Assembly (NCBI RefSeq): GCF_003234265.2
Contig: NZ_CP126256.1
Span: forward strand, 1,426,001 to 1,490,000
Length of the DNA stretch: 64,000 nucleotides
Source: Curtobacterium sp. MCSS17_015
GTDB taxonomy: Bacteria; Actinomycetota; Actinomycetes; Actinomycetales; Microbacteriaceae
Direction of reading: 5' to 3'
The position numbers and the translations under genes are program-made. The notes beneath the pieces were generated by a model, which searched no databases, was not told where the DNA came from, and was given only the letters and a program-made list of their open reading frames with translations. Shown here piece by piece: positions 42,613 to 50,687 of this stretch; the stretch's first letter is position 1; every line of letters starts with the position of its first letter.

Positions 42613-43008
42613 TCAGTCTGACGTTGCTGGTGGGCCGAAGACCGCCAGGCCACCGCCGGGCATGGCGGTGATCATCCGGCGCTCCGGTCCGCCGCCGTGG
42701 TGGTGCCAGGACTCGTACGCCTCGTCGGGCCAGGCCTCGAGGACGGTCCCGGATGCGAAGTGGAGCCGGAGGTCGGCGCCGTCGAGTGTCGCGTTCGTGA
42801 CCGTGTCGCCGTGCAGGGCCAGGACGGGTGCGAGCGACGATGGGGTCGTCGGGTCCACGAGCCGGCGTTCCCCGTCCGAACCGGTGATCGCGAACTCGGC
42901 CTCGAACTGCATCGTCGTGCCGTTCGAGAACCCGATGGTGGTCTGGAAGGTGACGGTCAGGACGTCCACGCGGGCGGCGGCGAACTCGAGAACGGGATCG
43001 TCGGTCAT
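42613..43008 (-). CDS. DUF6188-like immunity-family protein, paralogue A
   Basis: The 131-residue protein has beta-rich patterns: VDVLTVTFQTTIGFSNG, LALHGDTV, and FASGTVLEAWPDEAYESWHHHG. The gene at 43376-43786 has the same order of motifs and is probably a paralogue. DUF6188 members often lie beside Rhs-type toxins and may be immunity proteins. The ATG follows GGAGGAGG. It overlaps the upstream gene by 4 bases. Confidence 0.65.
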   Translation of the reverse strand: MTDDPVLEFAAARVDVLTVTFQTTIGFSNGTTMQFEAEFAITGSDGERRLVDPTTPSSLAPVLALHGDTVTNATLDGADLRLHFASGTVLEAWPDEAYESWHHHGGGPERRMITAMPGGGLAVFGPPATSD

Positions 43009-43379
43009 GGTGCCTCCTCCGTCGGTCGGATGGGCGATCTGGTGATCACCGAACGGTCGTACGCCGTCGCGGAGAGGAACCCCCGGTCGGCAGCACGGAG
43101 GAGGACGGTGATGATCTCCGGCCCGGACTCGACCTGGCACACGAGGACGAGCGCGTCCCCGAGCGGCTCGAGTGGTTCGACCAGTGGCAGCAGGTTGGGT
43201 TCGTCCTGCGCGTAGCCCCTCCGGACGACGTCGGCGAAGGAGCGTGCCGGCACGTCGTAGGTGAGGACCTCGGCGTCGTCGGCGATACCGGACAACACCT
43301 CGTGCACCCGGGTTGGGACGAGTGGGTCGGATCTCGGGATGCGTCGGCGCAGGACGTCGACCGACACGACGTCCGTCAT
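43005..43379 (-). CDS. Unknown small protein in the immunity gene series
   Basis: The 124-residue protein, start MTDVVSVDVLRRRIPRS, is not recognised. It reads as one alpha/beta domain without membrane segments or Cys. The start overlaps the previous gene and the stop overlaps the next by 4 bases each, so it is translated together with the two DUF6188-like proteins. Its position suggests an immunity protein or an accessory factor. This is inference from position only. Confidence 0.55.
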   Translation of the reverse strand: MTDVVSVDVLRRRIPRSDPLVPTRVHEVLSGIADDAEVLTYDVPARSFADVVRRGYAQDEPNLLPLVEPLEPLGDALVLVCQVESGPEIITVLLRAADRGFLSATAYDRSVITRSPIRPTEEAP

Positions 43380-43786
43380 GACGGCATCCCTCCCGGCAGC
43401 GTGCGGGAGACGACCTCGCCGCCGGTCAGGACGTCGATGTCCAGGCGCGCTCGTCCTGGTTCGGACCAGTGCCACGAGGGCCGGTCGCGGTGGGACCACC
43501 CCTCCAGGAGCTCACCCGATGCGAAGCGGATGGCGATGCGGGCGACGGTGACCGTGCCGCGTTCCACCACCTTCGTGTGCAGCGCGAGGAGCGGCAGGAG
43601 CGAGGGCGGGTCGCCCGGTTCCATGAAGGTGTGCGTGCCGTCGGTCTCGGTCAGCGAGAAGGCGGTCTCGAACCGGAGGGTCGCCCCGCTCGAGAAGCTG
43701 ACGGTGACGGCGTTGTCGACCGTGACGGCGTCCACCGTGTCGCCAGCGAGGTGCAGCTGGATGGGAACCGACGTGGTGTTCGTCAC
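43376..43786 (-). CDS. DUF6188-like immunity-family protein, paralogue B
   Basis: The 136-residue protein has the patterns VDAVTVDNAVTVSFSSG, LLPLLALHTKVV and FASGELLEGWSHRDRPSW, parallel to paralogue A. The GTG start follows GAGAGGA and overlaps the upstream stop by GTGA, so the two genes are coupled. Likely an immunity-family protein; partner toxin unknown. Confidence 0.65.
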   Translation of the reverse strand: MTNTTSVPIQLHLAGDTVDAVTVDNAVTVSFSSGATLRFETAFSLTETDGTHTFMEPGDPPSLLPLLALHTKVVERGTVTVARIAIRFASGELLEGWSHRDRPSWHWSEPGRARLDIDVLTGGEVVSRTLPGGMPS

Positions 43787-44688
43787 GGTGTCCTCTCGCC
43801 GTCGCCGGCGTCTCGCTCTGCGGGGAAGACGAGCTGATCGAGACGCGGCAGTTCGGTCGGCATCGCGTCGGTGCACCACGGGAGCTCGACCATCTGCATC
43901 CTGCCGTCGTGCACCCAGATGAGCAACTCGCCCCCGGCTGCCTCGGCGTCGGTCTGGTACCTGGCGGCTTGCGGCAGTGGTCCGTCGGGGAGGTCGACGC
44001 GGGGCGCGTCGTCGCGTTCGAGCGCGAGCGACCACGCGCGCGGCCCGGACGGCGTGACGTCGACCACTGCGTCGAGCTGAGTGAGGAGCGCCGGCGCCTC
44101 GTCGATCCGAGCGTTCTGGAGGCACGCGCGGACGAGCGCGCGGATCTGCTGACCGTCCCGTGCCTCCTGTGCGCGGCGCTGCTCGTCCGCGATCTCCTCG
44201 TCGCGGCTCCCGATGCCGGACGCGGGAACGCCGGGTCCGAGGAACAGGTCGAACTCCCAGGAGGTCCCGATCACCGAACGATCCAGGGTGACGGTGACCG
44301 TCGTGCTGTCGAAGAAGTCGATGCGGACCATGGCCTGCGACGCGTCATCGGCGGTGCTGTCGATCGGAGAGCCGAAGAACTCGCCATCGATCATCTGGTG
44401 GTTGTACCGGACGAAGCGCCGCATGTCGTCGTCGGTGATCCACAGTCCGGCGCCGCTGCTGTCGCGAACCTTCTGCTCCCACTCGAGGACGTTGATGTCC
44501 GAGTCCGGCAGCACCACCATGTTCAGGTCGGTGACGAGCCAGCGCAGCGGAGGGATGGTCATCCCGTTGACGATGTTGCGGAACGTCAGAACGCCCATCG
44601 GTTGCGAGCCGATCAGACAGTGGTAGGTGACGAATTCCGGCTCCGACCGCCGGGTGGCCGGGCGGCCTGATCTCCTGCGGAACGACAT
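43783..44688 (-). CDS. Unknown protein heading an immunity-like operon, behind a tetranucleotide repeat
   Basis: Not recognised. The 301-residue protein starts with a basic stretch, then YHCLIGSQPMGVLTFRNIVNG and later SWEFDLFLGPGVPASG, an Arg/Glu-rich helix and an acidic tail. Start is uncertain: ATG at 44688 or GTG at 44697, which is the last unit of the repeat. Directly upstream is a nine-unit CACT (minus strand AGTG) tract at 44694-44731. Downstream genes overlap by 4 bases each. It could be a large immunity protein or the start gene of a phase-variable set. Confidence 0.6.
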   Translation of the reverse strand: MSFRRRSGRPATRRSEPEFVTYHCLIGSQPMGVLTFRNIVNGMTIPPLRWLVTDLNMVVLPDSDINVLEWEQKVRDSSGAGLWITDDDMRRFVRYNHQMIDGEFFGSPIDSTADDASQAMVRIDFFDSTTVTVTLDRSVIGTSWEFDLFLGPGVPASGIGSRDEEIADEQRRAQEARDGQQIRALVRACLQNARIDEAPALLTQLDAVVDVTPSGPRAWSLALERDDAPRVDLPDGPLPQAARYQTDAEAAGGELLIWVHDGRMQMVELPWCTDAMPTELPRLDQLVFPAERDAGDGERTP

Positions 44689-44693
44689 GATCT

Positions 44694-44731
44694 TCACTCA
44701 CTCACTCACTCACTCACTCACTCACTCACTC
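44694..44731. repeat. Tetranucleotide repeat, nine CACT units
   Basis: Uninterrupted CACT x 9 from 44695 to 44730, with matching bases at each end. It ends 6 bases upstream of the ATG at 44688 on the minus strand. In all frames the minus-strand repeat reads GTG AGT GAG TGA, so it cannot encode a long peptide. Confidence 0.95.
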
Positions 44732-44799
44732 GCACGGATCGCTCCTTACTGCCTCGTAGAGCGGTTCGCGAGTCTGCGGGAGCTTGCCAGACAACTCGA

Positions 44800-45171
44800 T
44801 CACTTCGTCGAGGAGCGCGGGCGAGCGTTCATCTCGTGGGCGTGCGCGTCGGCCTCGGTCTTGTAGATCTCGCCCCATGCGATGCTCGGAGGCATGGCAT
44901 GGACAGGCAGATCGACGTCAGGGAGACAGATCTGCACGAAGTGCGGGAAGGCGGGGAAGGTCCAGAGGTCTTCGTCTTCGAAGCGACTCCAGAGCAACAG
45001 CTCTCCGATGCCGAGTGGGTGGCCGAGTTCCTGTCCGTTCAGCGGCGGATCGCAGCTGACCATCAGTGCATGGTGACCGTTCGGGAGCTCGATCGGTCGT
45101 TCCACTTCGCACCGGAAGACAGACGAGAACCGCTTGCTGTCCATGGACGAGAGAAAGAAGACTTCTTGCAT
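44800..45171 (-). CDS. Unknown immunity-like protein
   Basis: The 123-residue protein starts MQEVFFLSSMDSKRF and ends in a Lys/Arg-rich tail. It is beta-rich, with no membrane segment, and is acidic in its middle part. The base composition is visibly lower in GC than the flanking genome, as is usual in polymorphic-toxin regions. It is followed by 111 non-coding bases that hold the tetranucleotide repeat. It probably belongs to the immunity bank; no family is assigned. Confidence 0.55.
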   Translation of the reverse strand: MQEVFFLSSMDSKRFSSVFRCEVERPIELPNGHHALMVSCDPPLNGQELGHPLGIGELLLWSRFEDEDLWTFPAFPHFVQICLPDVDLPVHAMPPSIAWGEIYKTEADAHAHEMNARPRSSTK

Positions 45172-45295
45172 GTCAGAACTCCGGGTTGATGCCGCTGACG
45201 CGATCGAGCTGGATCGCGCCCTTCTTGATGCCGTTCAGATGATGTACTCGTCAAGTCCGCCTCGGTTGCCGTCCGGGGAAAGCGCTGCCCTCGTC

Positions 45296-45797
45296 TCACC
45301 ACCGCGCTGGGGTGTTCTCGATCCAGTCGAAGACGACCACGGGCCTTCCTTCGGGCGTCGTGTGGCCGGCGGGACATGGCCGTCGCCGGTGTTCCTTCCC
45401 CGAAGATCGAAGTAAAACGGTCTTGCACTCCGACTCGATCCAGGTCGAGGATCACCGTCCACCATGCTCCGTCCACCACATCGATGACGATGACGGCTTT
45501 GTCGAGCTGACCCACATCTGCTTCCTCGAAGCCGATGAACTCGCCCTGGATGAACTGCACCGTGGCTGCGACGAGACGAGTGAACGTGGCGTGGTCGAGC
45601 ACCGGGTTCGGAAGACCCGGCGTGCCGGACACTTGTTCGAGTTCGCGAATCTCCAATCCGGAACCAGGGGAGACGTTGACGAAGATGTCCTCTGCTGTCC
45701 AGTGAAGCTCGGGCAGGTACAGAGACTCCAGAATGTCGTCGAGTTCGACATCCACGTCTTCATTTTGGATCAAGTCAAGAGTGAAAAGGCGCAGCAT
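45296..45797 (-). pseudogene. Immunity-like gene with a frameshift
   Basis: The frame from ATG 45797 encodes MLRLFTLDLIQNEDVDVEL and runs well until about 45400 (VQDRFTSIFGE). A sensible C-terminus then appears only in another frame, GRPVVVFDWIENTPARW ending at 45296. The original frame continues as Arg-rich noise into the next gene. A single-base shift near GGGGAAGGA at about 45393-45402 would join the parts into a protein of about 167 residues. It follows the toxin fragment by 15 bases and was probably its immunity gene. Confidence 0.6.
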
Positions 45798-45811
45798 CCG
45801 GTACCTTGCGG

Positions 45812-46114
45812 CTAGAAAAGTGGAAGGGCAATCCTGCTCCGTTTTCGTGATCCGACCGTTTCATTAGGCTCCCACAGATGGTAGTGAGGGTTTGGATGGA
45901 GTTTCGGTCGATTGTGATCGGTGAAGTCAAGGTCCCGAACCATATCTCCGTCGCCGTCCCACTCGCGGGCCTGGGGATACTCCGTCCCCGTGCTGCTCAC
46001 CTGCCATCCAAGTTCGGTGTGTGGATACTCTGATTCAGAAATCCGCACGCCTTCCAGCGAGCTGTCCAGGATGAGCCGGCTCACGCCGTCCGAGATCGAC
46101 TCATTGCCGAGCAA
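45812..46114 (-). pseudogene. Orphan C-terminal fragment of an Rhs/polymorphic toxin
   Basis: The frame of about 100 residues contains VRDLDFTDHNRPKLHPNPHYH, here split as DxDFTDHxxPxxHPNPH, a pattern common at the ends of Rhs toxins. There is no proper start: the frame opens from TTG 46114 with an in-frame stop 24 bases further upstream, and no Rhs core precedes it. It is therefore an orphan toxin tip, probably left by recombination, with its own immunity gene (now frameshifted) 15 bases downstream. Confidence 0.6.
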
Positions 46115-46199
46115 GGTTCTCAGCAGGCATCAGTTCAAGACCCCGGTGTCCAGGAGGGGCGGCGACCACAGACGTGAGTCAACGCAGCAGCAAATTCCC

Positions 46200-46556
46200 C
46201 TACCTTCGCGGCCCCGCTGATCGCGACAAATTTGAACGGAACCCTCGATCAGGTGCTCGGCCCTCGGGTGGCACATCGCCGCGGAGGAGAACAGAGCCAT
46301 GCGTCTCGAAATGTTCGGGAAGCTCAGCCAGTTCCTCTGGCCACGCTTGCAAGAGACGTTTGATGTCCTCGACGATCCACATGGGAACAGTAAGGTTGCG
46401 CTCCGCGATGATCCCTGCTGCGATGCTCAGACCGAGAGGGGCTTCGTCGCATTCAACGAGATCGCGCGCATCTTCCAGCGCTTGAATTCCGAGCCGATCC
46501 TCGAGTTCGCTAATGATGCGGAGTGCCTGATCTCGGTAATTGCCAAGGTCGTTCAT
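46200..46556 (-). CDS. Immunity-like protein, possibly MafI-like
   Basis: The 118-residue protein has an all-helical pattern with ALEDARDLVECDEAPLGLSIA and MWIVEDIKRLLQAW, which resembles small helical immunity proteins of the MafI type. The resemblance is by eye and tentative. The ATG overlaps the stop of the broken Rhs gene as ATGA, which is how toxin and immunity genes are usually coupled. The last 35 residues are poorly conserved-looking and may result from readthrough into rearranged DNA. Confidence 0.55.
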   Translation of the reverse strand: MNDLGNYRDQALRIISELEDRLGIQALEDARDLVECDEAPLGLSIAAGIIAERNLTVPMWIVEDIKRLLQAWPEELAELPEHFETHGSVLLRGDVPPEGRAPDRGFRSNLSRSAGPRR

Positions 46557-47778
46557 CGTGAGTTTTTCGATGTGTTGGTAGGGAATCCGGCGTTGTCGGC
46601 GACGACGAGCACGGCGTCCTCACGGCGGAGCCAGAGGTCCTCGCCGACCCCGCGTCCCCAGCCGTCGCCGTCCCGGGGGAAGTCGACCTGGCGTCCGTCC
46701 TCGAGCACGATCGACGCGACCTCGTCGCCGAGCTCCAACCGGACGTCGAGCACCGACGACCAGCCGATGCCGAACCACCCGACCCGGGTGTCGAGCGAGT
46801 TGTACATCCGCGAGAAGTGCAGCGCTGCCGCGGCCCCACCGAAGCGCAGGTCGGTCTCCGGCTCGAGGAAGTTGCCCGTCGCGGTGTTCACCGGATCGTC
46901 GGCGAAGCCGTTCGTCGGCGGGGTGCCCATCGCCGAGAACGGGGCGATGGTGAGGTCGTCGCGAGTGGCGTCGATGCCGGCCGCGGCCAGGGCCGCGGAG
47001 ATCGAGGCGTCCGACAGTGTGGCGGGTCCGGTGCCACCGCCTGCGGCCTCGAACTGCGCCGCGACGGTCCCTGCCCAGGCCGCGTCCTGACCGTTCGCGG
47101 TCAGCCAGTCGTTCACGGCGGTCACGAGCGACTGCGCGTTCAGCGTGCCCCAGCACGGGTTGCAGCCGGACTCGTAGTCGGTCAGGGCGTTGCGGAAGGT
47201 CGAGACCGCACCAGCGAGTGACTCGTCGCACGACCGGACACCGGACTGGAATGACCGGAGGTCTGCGGGCACCGCCGACGACGTGCCGCCGCCTCCGCCG
47301 CCCCCACCGGCCGGGATGGTCCGGCCGCTCACGGTCACGGCGTCGGCCTGGCGGTGCGGCTCGGGCTCCGGCTCCGGTGGCTTCGGGTCGTCGTCGGCGC
47401 CGAACCAGGTGCCGACCTCGTGGGTCGCGGCGACGAAGAGGTTGTCCTCGCGCTCCTTCTTGCGCGCCGCCCATGCCTTCGCCTTCGCCCGCCGGTCGTC
47501 CTCCTGCTTCGCGGCCTCACGCAGCTGCTCGACGAAGCCGGACAGGCTCTGCAGGGCACCGACGAGCTCGGACGCCCCCCCCGGGAGGCGACGTCCGCGT
47601 TGTCCGCGAAGACCTGGGAGAAGTACCCCCGGAACTCCCGGCTCGCGGTCGTGACGTACGACGCCCGTGACCCCGATTGGCCGCTGATCGCGCTCGCGAG
47701 CCCCGTCGCAGCGGACTTCAGTCCGTCGGCGTCTCCGTAGGAGTACCCCGTCGGGTCGTTGCCGTGGATCTTCCCCAT
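46553..47778 (-). pseudogene. Rhs/polymorphic toxin gene: N-terminus with G8 frameshift and deleted core
   Basis: From ATG 47778 the frame starts MGKIHGNDPTGYS with a WXG100-like helical region. At a run of eight G (minus strand, 47575-47582) it passes out of frame. With nine G it would continue as ASELVGALQSLSGFVEQL through a long coil, a Pro/Glu linker, a Gly8 stretch, and a DUF6531/Rhs entry (NTATGNFLEPETDLRFGG and FGIGWSSVLDVRLEL). It then ends abruptly after VVADNAGF with a short tail. A full Rhs protein would have well over 1,000 more residues. Composite length with one added G is 408 residues. Confidence 0.7.
47575..47582 (-). repeat. Homopolymer tract, G8 on the coding strand
   Basis: Eight C on the plus strand inside the N-terminal part of the Rhs gene. 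One more G restores one open frame. Possible slippage site, true mutation or sequencing error. Confidence 0.9.
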
Positions 47779-47868
47779 GTCGTCCCGTTCCCCTCGTCGG
47801 TTGACGGGCCCATCCTGCCACGTGCACCGGTCGTTCCACCGGGATGTTGTGTTCACATGGCGAGAAGA

Positions 47869-47918
47869 CGACGGACGGGAGGCACGGTGCCAGCTGGCAC
47901 GGTGCCTCCCGTCCGTCG
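47869..47918. repeat. Intergenic GGAGGC/GCCTCC hairpin, copy 6
   Basis: Outer 17-base stem (47869-47885 with 47902-47918) with a second internal palindrome around CAGCTG. It separates sufE from the Rhs locus and is 26 bases past the sufE stop. Confidence 0.8.
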
Positions 47919-47943
47919 GCAGGTCGCGATCACGCGACCCGGA

Positions 47944-48396
47944 TCAGGCGGACGCGACCGCCGCCCGCACCTGCCGCTGCACCCGCCCGAGCATCCCGAC
48001 CATGCCGCGGATCCGCAGCGGGCTGACCGCCTCGTTCAGCCCGAGCGTCAGCGGGTAGTCGGCCGGGACGGCGAGCACCTGCTCGACGGTCAACCCGGAG
48101 AGCCCCTGGGTCAGGATCGACGCGAAGCCGCGGGTGGTCGGTGCCTCACGCGGCGCCGTCGCGTGCATCCGCACCACGTCCGGGGCGTCGCCGTCGGCAC
48201 CCACCGTGACGGTGATGAACACGGGGGACTGGCACTCCTCGACGCGCTCGAGCTCGTCCTCGTGCCCCTGCAGGCGCTCGGGCAGCGCGGGGAGTTCGTC
48301 GGAGAACTCGAGGAGCAGCTGCAGGCGGTCCTGCTGGGACAGCTCGAGGAAGTCGTCGCGGATCTCGGCGAGGGGCTGAGGGAGTACGTCGTTCAT
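47944..48396 (-). CDS. sufE: SufE family protein
   Basis: The 150-residue protein starts [18 protein letters not shown] and has the sulfur-accepting Cys55 in VEECQSPVF. SufE proteins take persulfide sulfur from cysteine desulfurases for Fe-S cluster assembly. Here the gene overlaps the sulfurtransferase gene by ATGA, so the two products may share a sulfur-relay task. The desulfurase is not in the window. Confidence 0.92.
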   Translation of the reverse strand: MNDVLPQPLAEIRDDFLELSQQDRLQLLLEFSDELPALPERLQGHEDELERVEECQSPVFITVTVGADGDAPDVVRMHATAPREAPTTRGFASILTQGLSGLTVEQVLAVPADYPLTLGLNEAVSPLRIRGMVGMLGRVQRQVRAAVASA

Positions 48397-49304
48397 CGGG
48401 AGGGAACGGTACCCGGTTCGGTGCCGGTGACGATCGGGACGCGCACCGCGCTGCCCCACTCGGTCCAGGAGCCGTCGTAGTTCTTCACGTCCTCGACCCC
48501 GAGCAGGTGCTGCAGGACGAACCACGTGTGGCTCGACCGCTCCCCGATGCGGCAGTAGGCGATGACCTCGTCCGCGTCGCCGATGCCGGCGCCCTCGCGG
48601 TACACGGTGTCGAGCTCCGCGCGCGACTTGAACGTGCCGTCGGCCGCGGCGGCGGACTTCCAGGGGATGTTGACGGCGGTCGGGATGTGACCGGCGCGGA
48701 GCGCACCCTCCTCTGGGTAGTCCGGCGCGGTGGTGCGGTCGCCGGAGTACTCGGGGGCGCTCCGGACGTCGATGAGCGGCTTGCCCAGGTGTGCGAGCAC
48801 GTCCTCCTTGAAGGCGCGGACGGTGGCGTCGTCGCGCTCGACGACGGGGTACTCCACCGCGTCGACCGACGTCCGGTCGGTGGTCATCGCACGGCCCTCG
48901 GCGATCCACTTCGCCCGGCCGCCGTCGAGCAGCCGGACGTCCTCGTGCCCGAAGAGCGTGAACACCCAGAGGGCGTACGCGGCCCACCAGTTGTCCTTGT
49001 CGCCGTGGATGACGACGGTGGTGTCACGGCCGATGCCCTTGCCGCCGACGAGTCGGGCGAAGGCCTCGCCGTCGATGTAGTCGCGCTGCACCGGGTCGTT
49101 GAGGTCGGTGTGCCAGTCGATCTTCACCGAACCCGGGATGTGCCCGGTCTCGTAGAGCAGGACGTCCTCGTCGGACTCGACCACGACGAGCTCCGGCGAC
49201 CCCACGCCGGCGTCGAGTTGCTCCTGCAGCCACTCGGTGGACACCAGGCGTTCGGGGTGCGCGTAGGAGCGGAACTTCTCGGACGGGTCGACCGGTGCGG
49301 TCAT
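48393..49304 (-). CDS. sseA: Sulfurtransferase (thiosulfate/3-mercaptopyruvate type)
   Basis: The 303-residue protein consists of two rhodanese domains. The second holds the catalytic Cys251 in [11 protein letters not shown], a loop closer to the thiosulfate type (CRxGxR) than to mercaptopyruvate enzymes (CGxGVT). Both use a sulfur donor to make a Cys persulfide. It starts 135 bases from the divergent zapE gene and runs into sufE with a 4-base overlap. Confidence 0.92.
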   Translation of the reverse strand: MTAPVDPSEKFRSYAHPERLVSTEWLQEQLDAGVGSPELVVVESDEDVLLYETGHIPGSVKIDWHTDLNDPVQRDYIDGEAFARLVGGKGIGRDTTVVIHGDKDNWWAAYALWVFTLFGHEDVRLLDGGRAKWIAEGRAMTTDRTSVDAVEYPVVERDDATVRAFKEDVLAHLGKPLIDVRSAPEYSGDRTTAPDYPEEGALRAGHIPTAVNIPWKSAAAADGTFKSRAELDTVYREGAGIGDADEVIAYCRIGERSSHTWFVLQHLLGVEDVKNYDGSWTEWGSAVRVPIVTGTEPGTVPSR

Positions 49305-49439
49305 CGGGGGTACCTCCTGGGGATCGATGGCGCGCGGACTAGGATCGGTCCCTGCGCGTCACCGCCAACGGTACGCGGAAGCTCCGTGTCGCAGCCGTGA
49401 CGTGACACCAGACGACAGGCCACCGGAAGGTCCCGCACC

Positions 49440-50510
49440 GTGCCAGAACCGCGCCCCGCGCCGGAACACCTCGTCGACCGCGACCCGCAGGTCACCCCGC
49501 AGCAGATGGCCGCCGCACTCGTGCCGCCGCCGCAGTTCGCCCAGGCGTCGTTCGCCTCGTACCGGCCCGACCCCGAGTACGCCTCGCAGGCCGAGGTGCG
49601 GGACGCGGTCGAGTCGTTCGTGACCACGGCCCCCGAGCCGGCCAAGCGGGGGCTGTTCGGTCGGAAGCGCAAGGAGCCCGAGGTGCCCGCGAAGTCCGGG
49701 GTGTACCTGGACGGCGGGTTCGGCGTCGGGAAGACGCACCTGCTCGCCGCGGCGTACCACGCGGCCACCGGGCGGAAGACGTTCGGCACGTTCATCGAGT
49801 ACACGGCGCTCGTCGGCGCGCTCGGGTTCCAGGGCACGGTCGACCTGCTCCGCGGGACGTCACTCGTCTGCATCGACGAGTTCGAGCTCGACGACCCGGG
49901 CGACACGATGGTGATGACCCGGCTCATCAAGGAACTCACCGAGACCGGCACCCGCTTCGCCGCGACGTCGAACACCCCGCCCGGGGCGCTCGGCGAGGGC
50001 CGGTTCGCCGCGCAGGACTTCCTCCGCGAGATCCAGGCGATGTCCGACCGGTTCGACACGATGCGCATCGACGGCCTCGACTTCCGCCGCCGTGCCGTCG
50101 ACGAATCGGCGTCGGTCGTCGACGACGTCCCGGCCGCGCTGGCGGCCCTGTCCTCGACGACGGCGTCCGGGACGGGAGGCGCAGCCCGCGTCACGCAGGA
50201 CGACTTCCGGTCCGTCGTCGCCCACCTGGCGGCGGTGCACCCGTCGAAGTACGTCGCGCTCGTGGACGGGCTCGACGCGGTCGGGCTCACCGACGTGCAG
50301 GCGTTCACCGACCAGACCGACGCCCTGCGCTGGGTGGCGCTCGTCGACCGGCTCTACGACGCGCAGGTCCGGATCGTCGCCTCGGGCATCCCGCTCGACA
50401 CGGTGTACCCCGACGTGATGCTCGAGGGCGGGTACCGCAAGAAGTACCTGCGGGCCGCCAGCCGCGTCGTCGCGCTGACCCGCGCGGACGAAGCGCCCCG
50501 GGCCTCCTGA
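49440..50510 (+). CDS. zapE: ZapE/AFG1-type ATPase
   Basis: The 356-residue protein has the Walker A motif GGFGVGKT (residues 92-99), Walker B LVCIDEFELDDPGDT and the following AAA sequences of the AFG1/ZapE family. In E. coli ZapE acts on FtsZ rings. The GTG at 49440 is preceded by GGAAGG. It is 135 bases from the divergent sulfurtransferase gene, a common actinobacterial neighbour pair. The gene ends 177 bases before amtB. Confidence 0.92.
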   Translation: MPEPRPAPEHLVDRDPQVTPQQMAAALVPPPQFAQASFASYRPDPEYASQAEVRDAVESFVTTAPEPAKRGLFGRKRKEPEVPAKSGVYLDGGFGVGKTHLLAAAYHAATGRKTFGTFIEYTALVGALGFQGTVDLLRGTSLVCIDEFELDDPGDTMVMTRLIKELTETGTRFAATSNTPPGALGEGRFAAQDFLREIQAMSDRFDTMRIDGLDFRRRAVDESASVVDDVPAALAALSSTTASGTGGAARVTQDDFRSVVAHLAAVHPSKYVALVDGLDAVGLTDVQAFTDQTDALRWVALVDRLYDAQVRIVASGIPLDTVYPDVMLEGGYRKKYLRAASRVVALTRADEAPRAS

Positions 50511-50581
50511 GCGTCCCCGCCCCGGCACGCTGGGCGCTGTACGGGGTCGTGAAACACAGCGTTCACAGAAGGCGCTGTGAC

Positions 50582-50619
50582 GTTACCTCCGCGAAACAGA
50601 GCGCGCGCTCCGGTGAAAC
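50582..50619 (+). promoter_or_regulatory. GlnR-type site upstream of amtB
   Basis: GTTAC-n6-GAAAC at 50582-50597 matches the GlnR half-box exactly. A further GAAAC at 50615-50619 has the right 22-base phase, but the second GTnAC is degenerate. It is 69 to 106 bases upstream of the amtB start. Confidence 0.65.
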
Positions 50620-50687
50620 ACGTCGTCGCCAGACTCAGTCGCACCCGAGGCGGACGGAGAGCCGCACAGCTCACGAGAGGTGCACAC

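Noticed and set aside
44694..44731. Tetranucleotide repeat as a coding start of the 301-residue protein
   Set aside because: Each frame through the repeat reaches TGA within 12 bases, so it cannot be translated through.
45063..45400. Continuation of the 244-codon frame from 45797 as a real protein
   Set aside because: Beyond about 45400 it turns into Arg/Ser noise and overlaps the next gene out of frame; a better C-terminus lies in another frame, so a frameshift is preferred.
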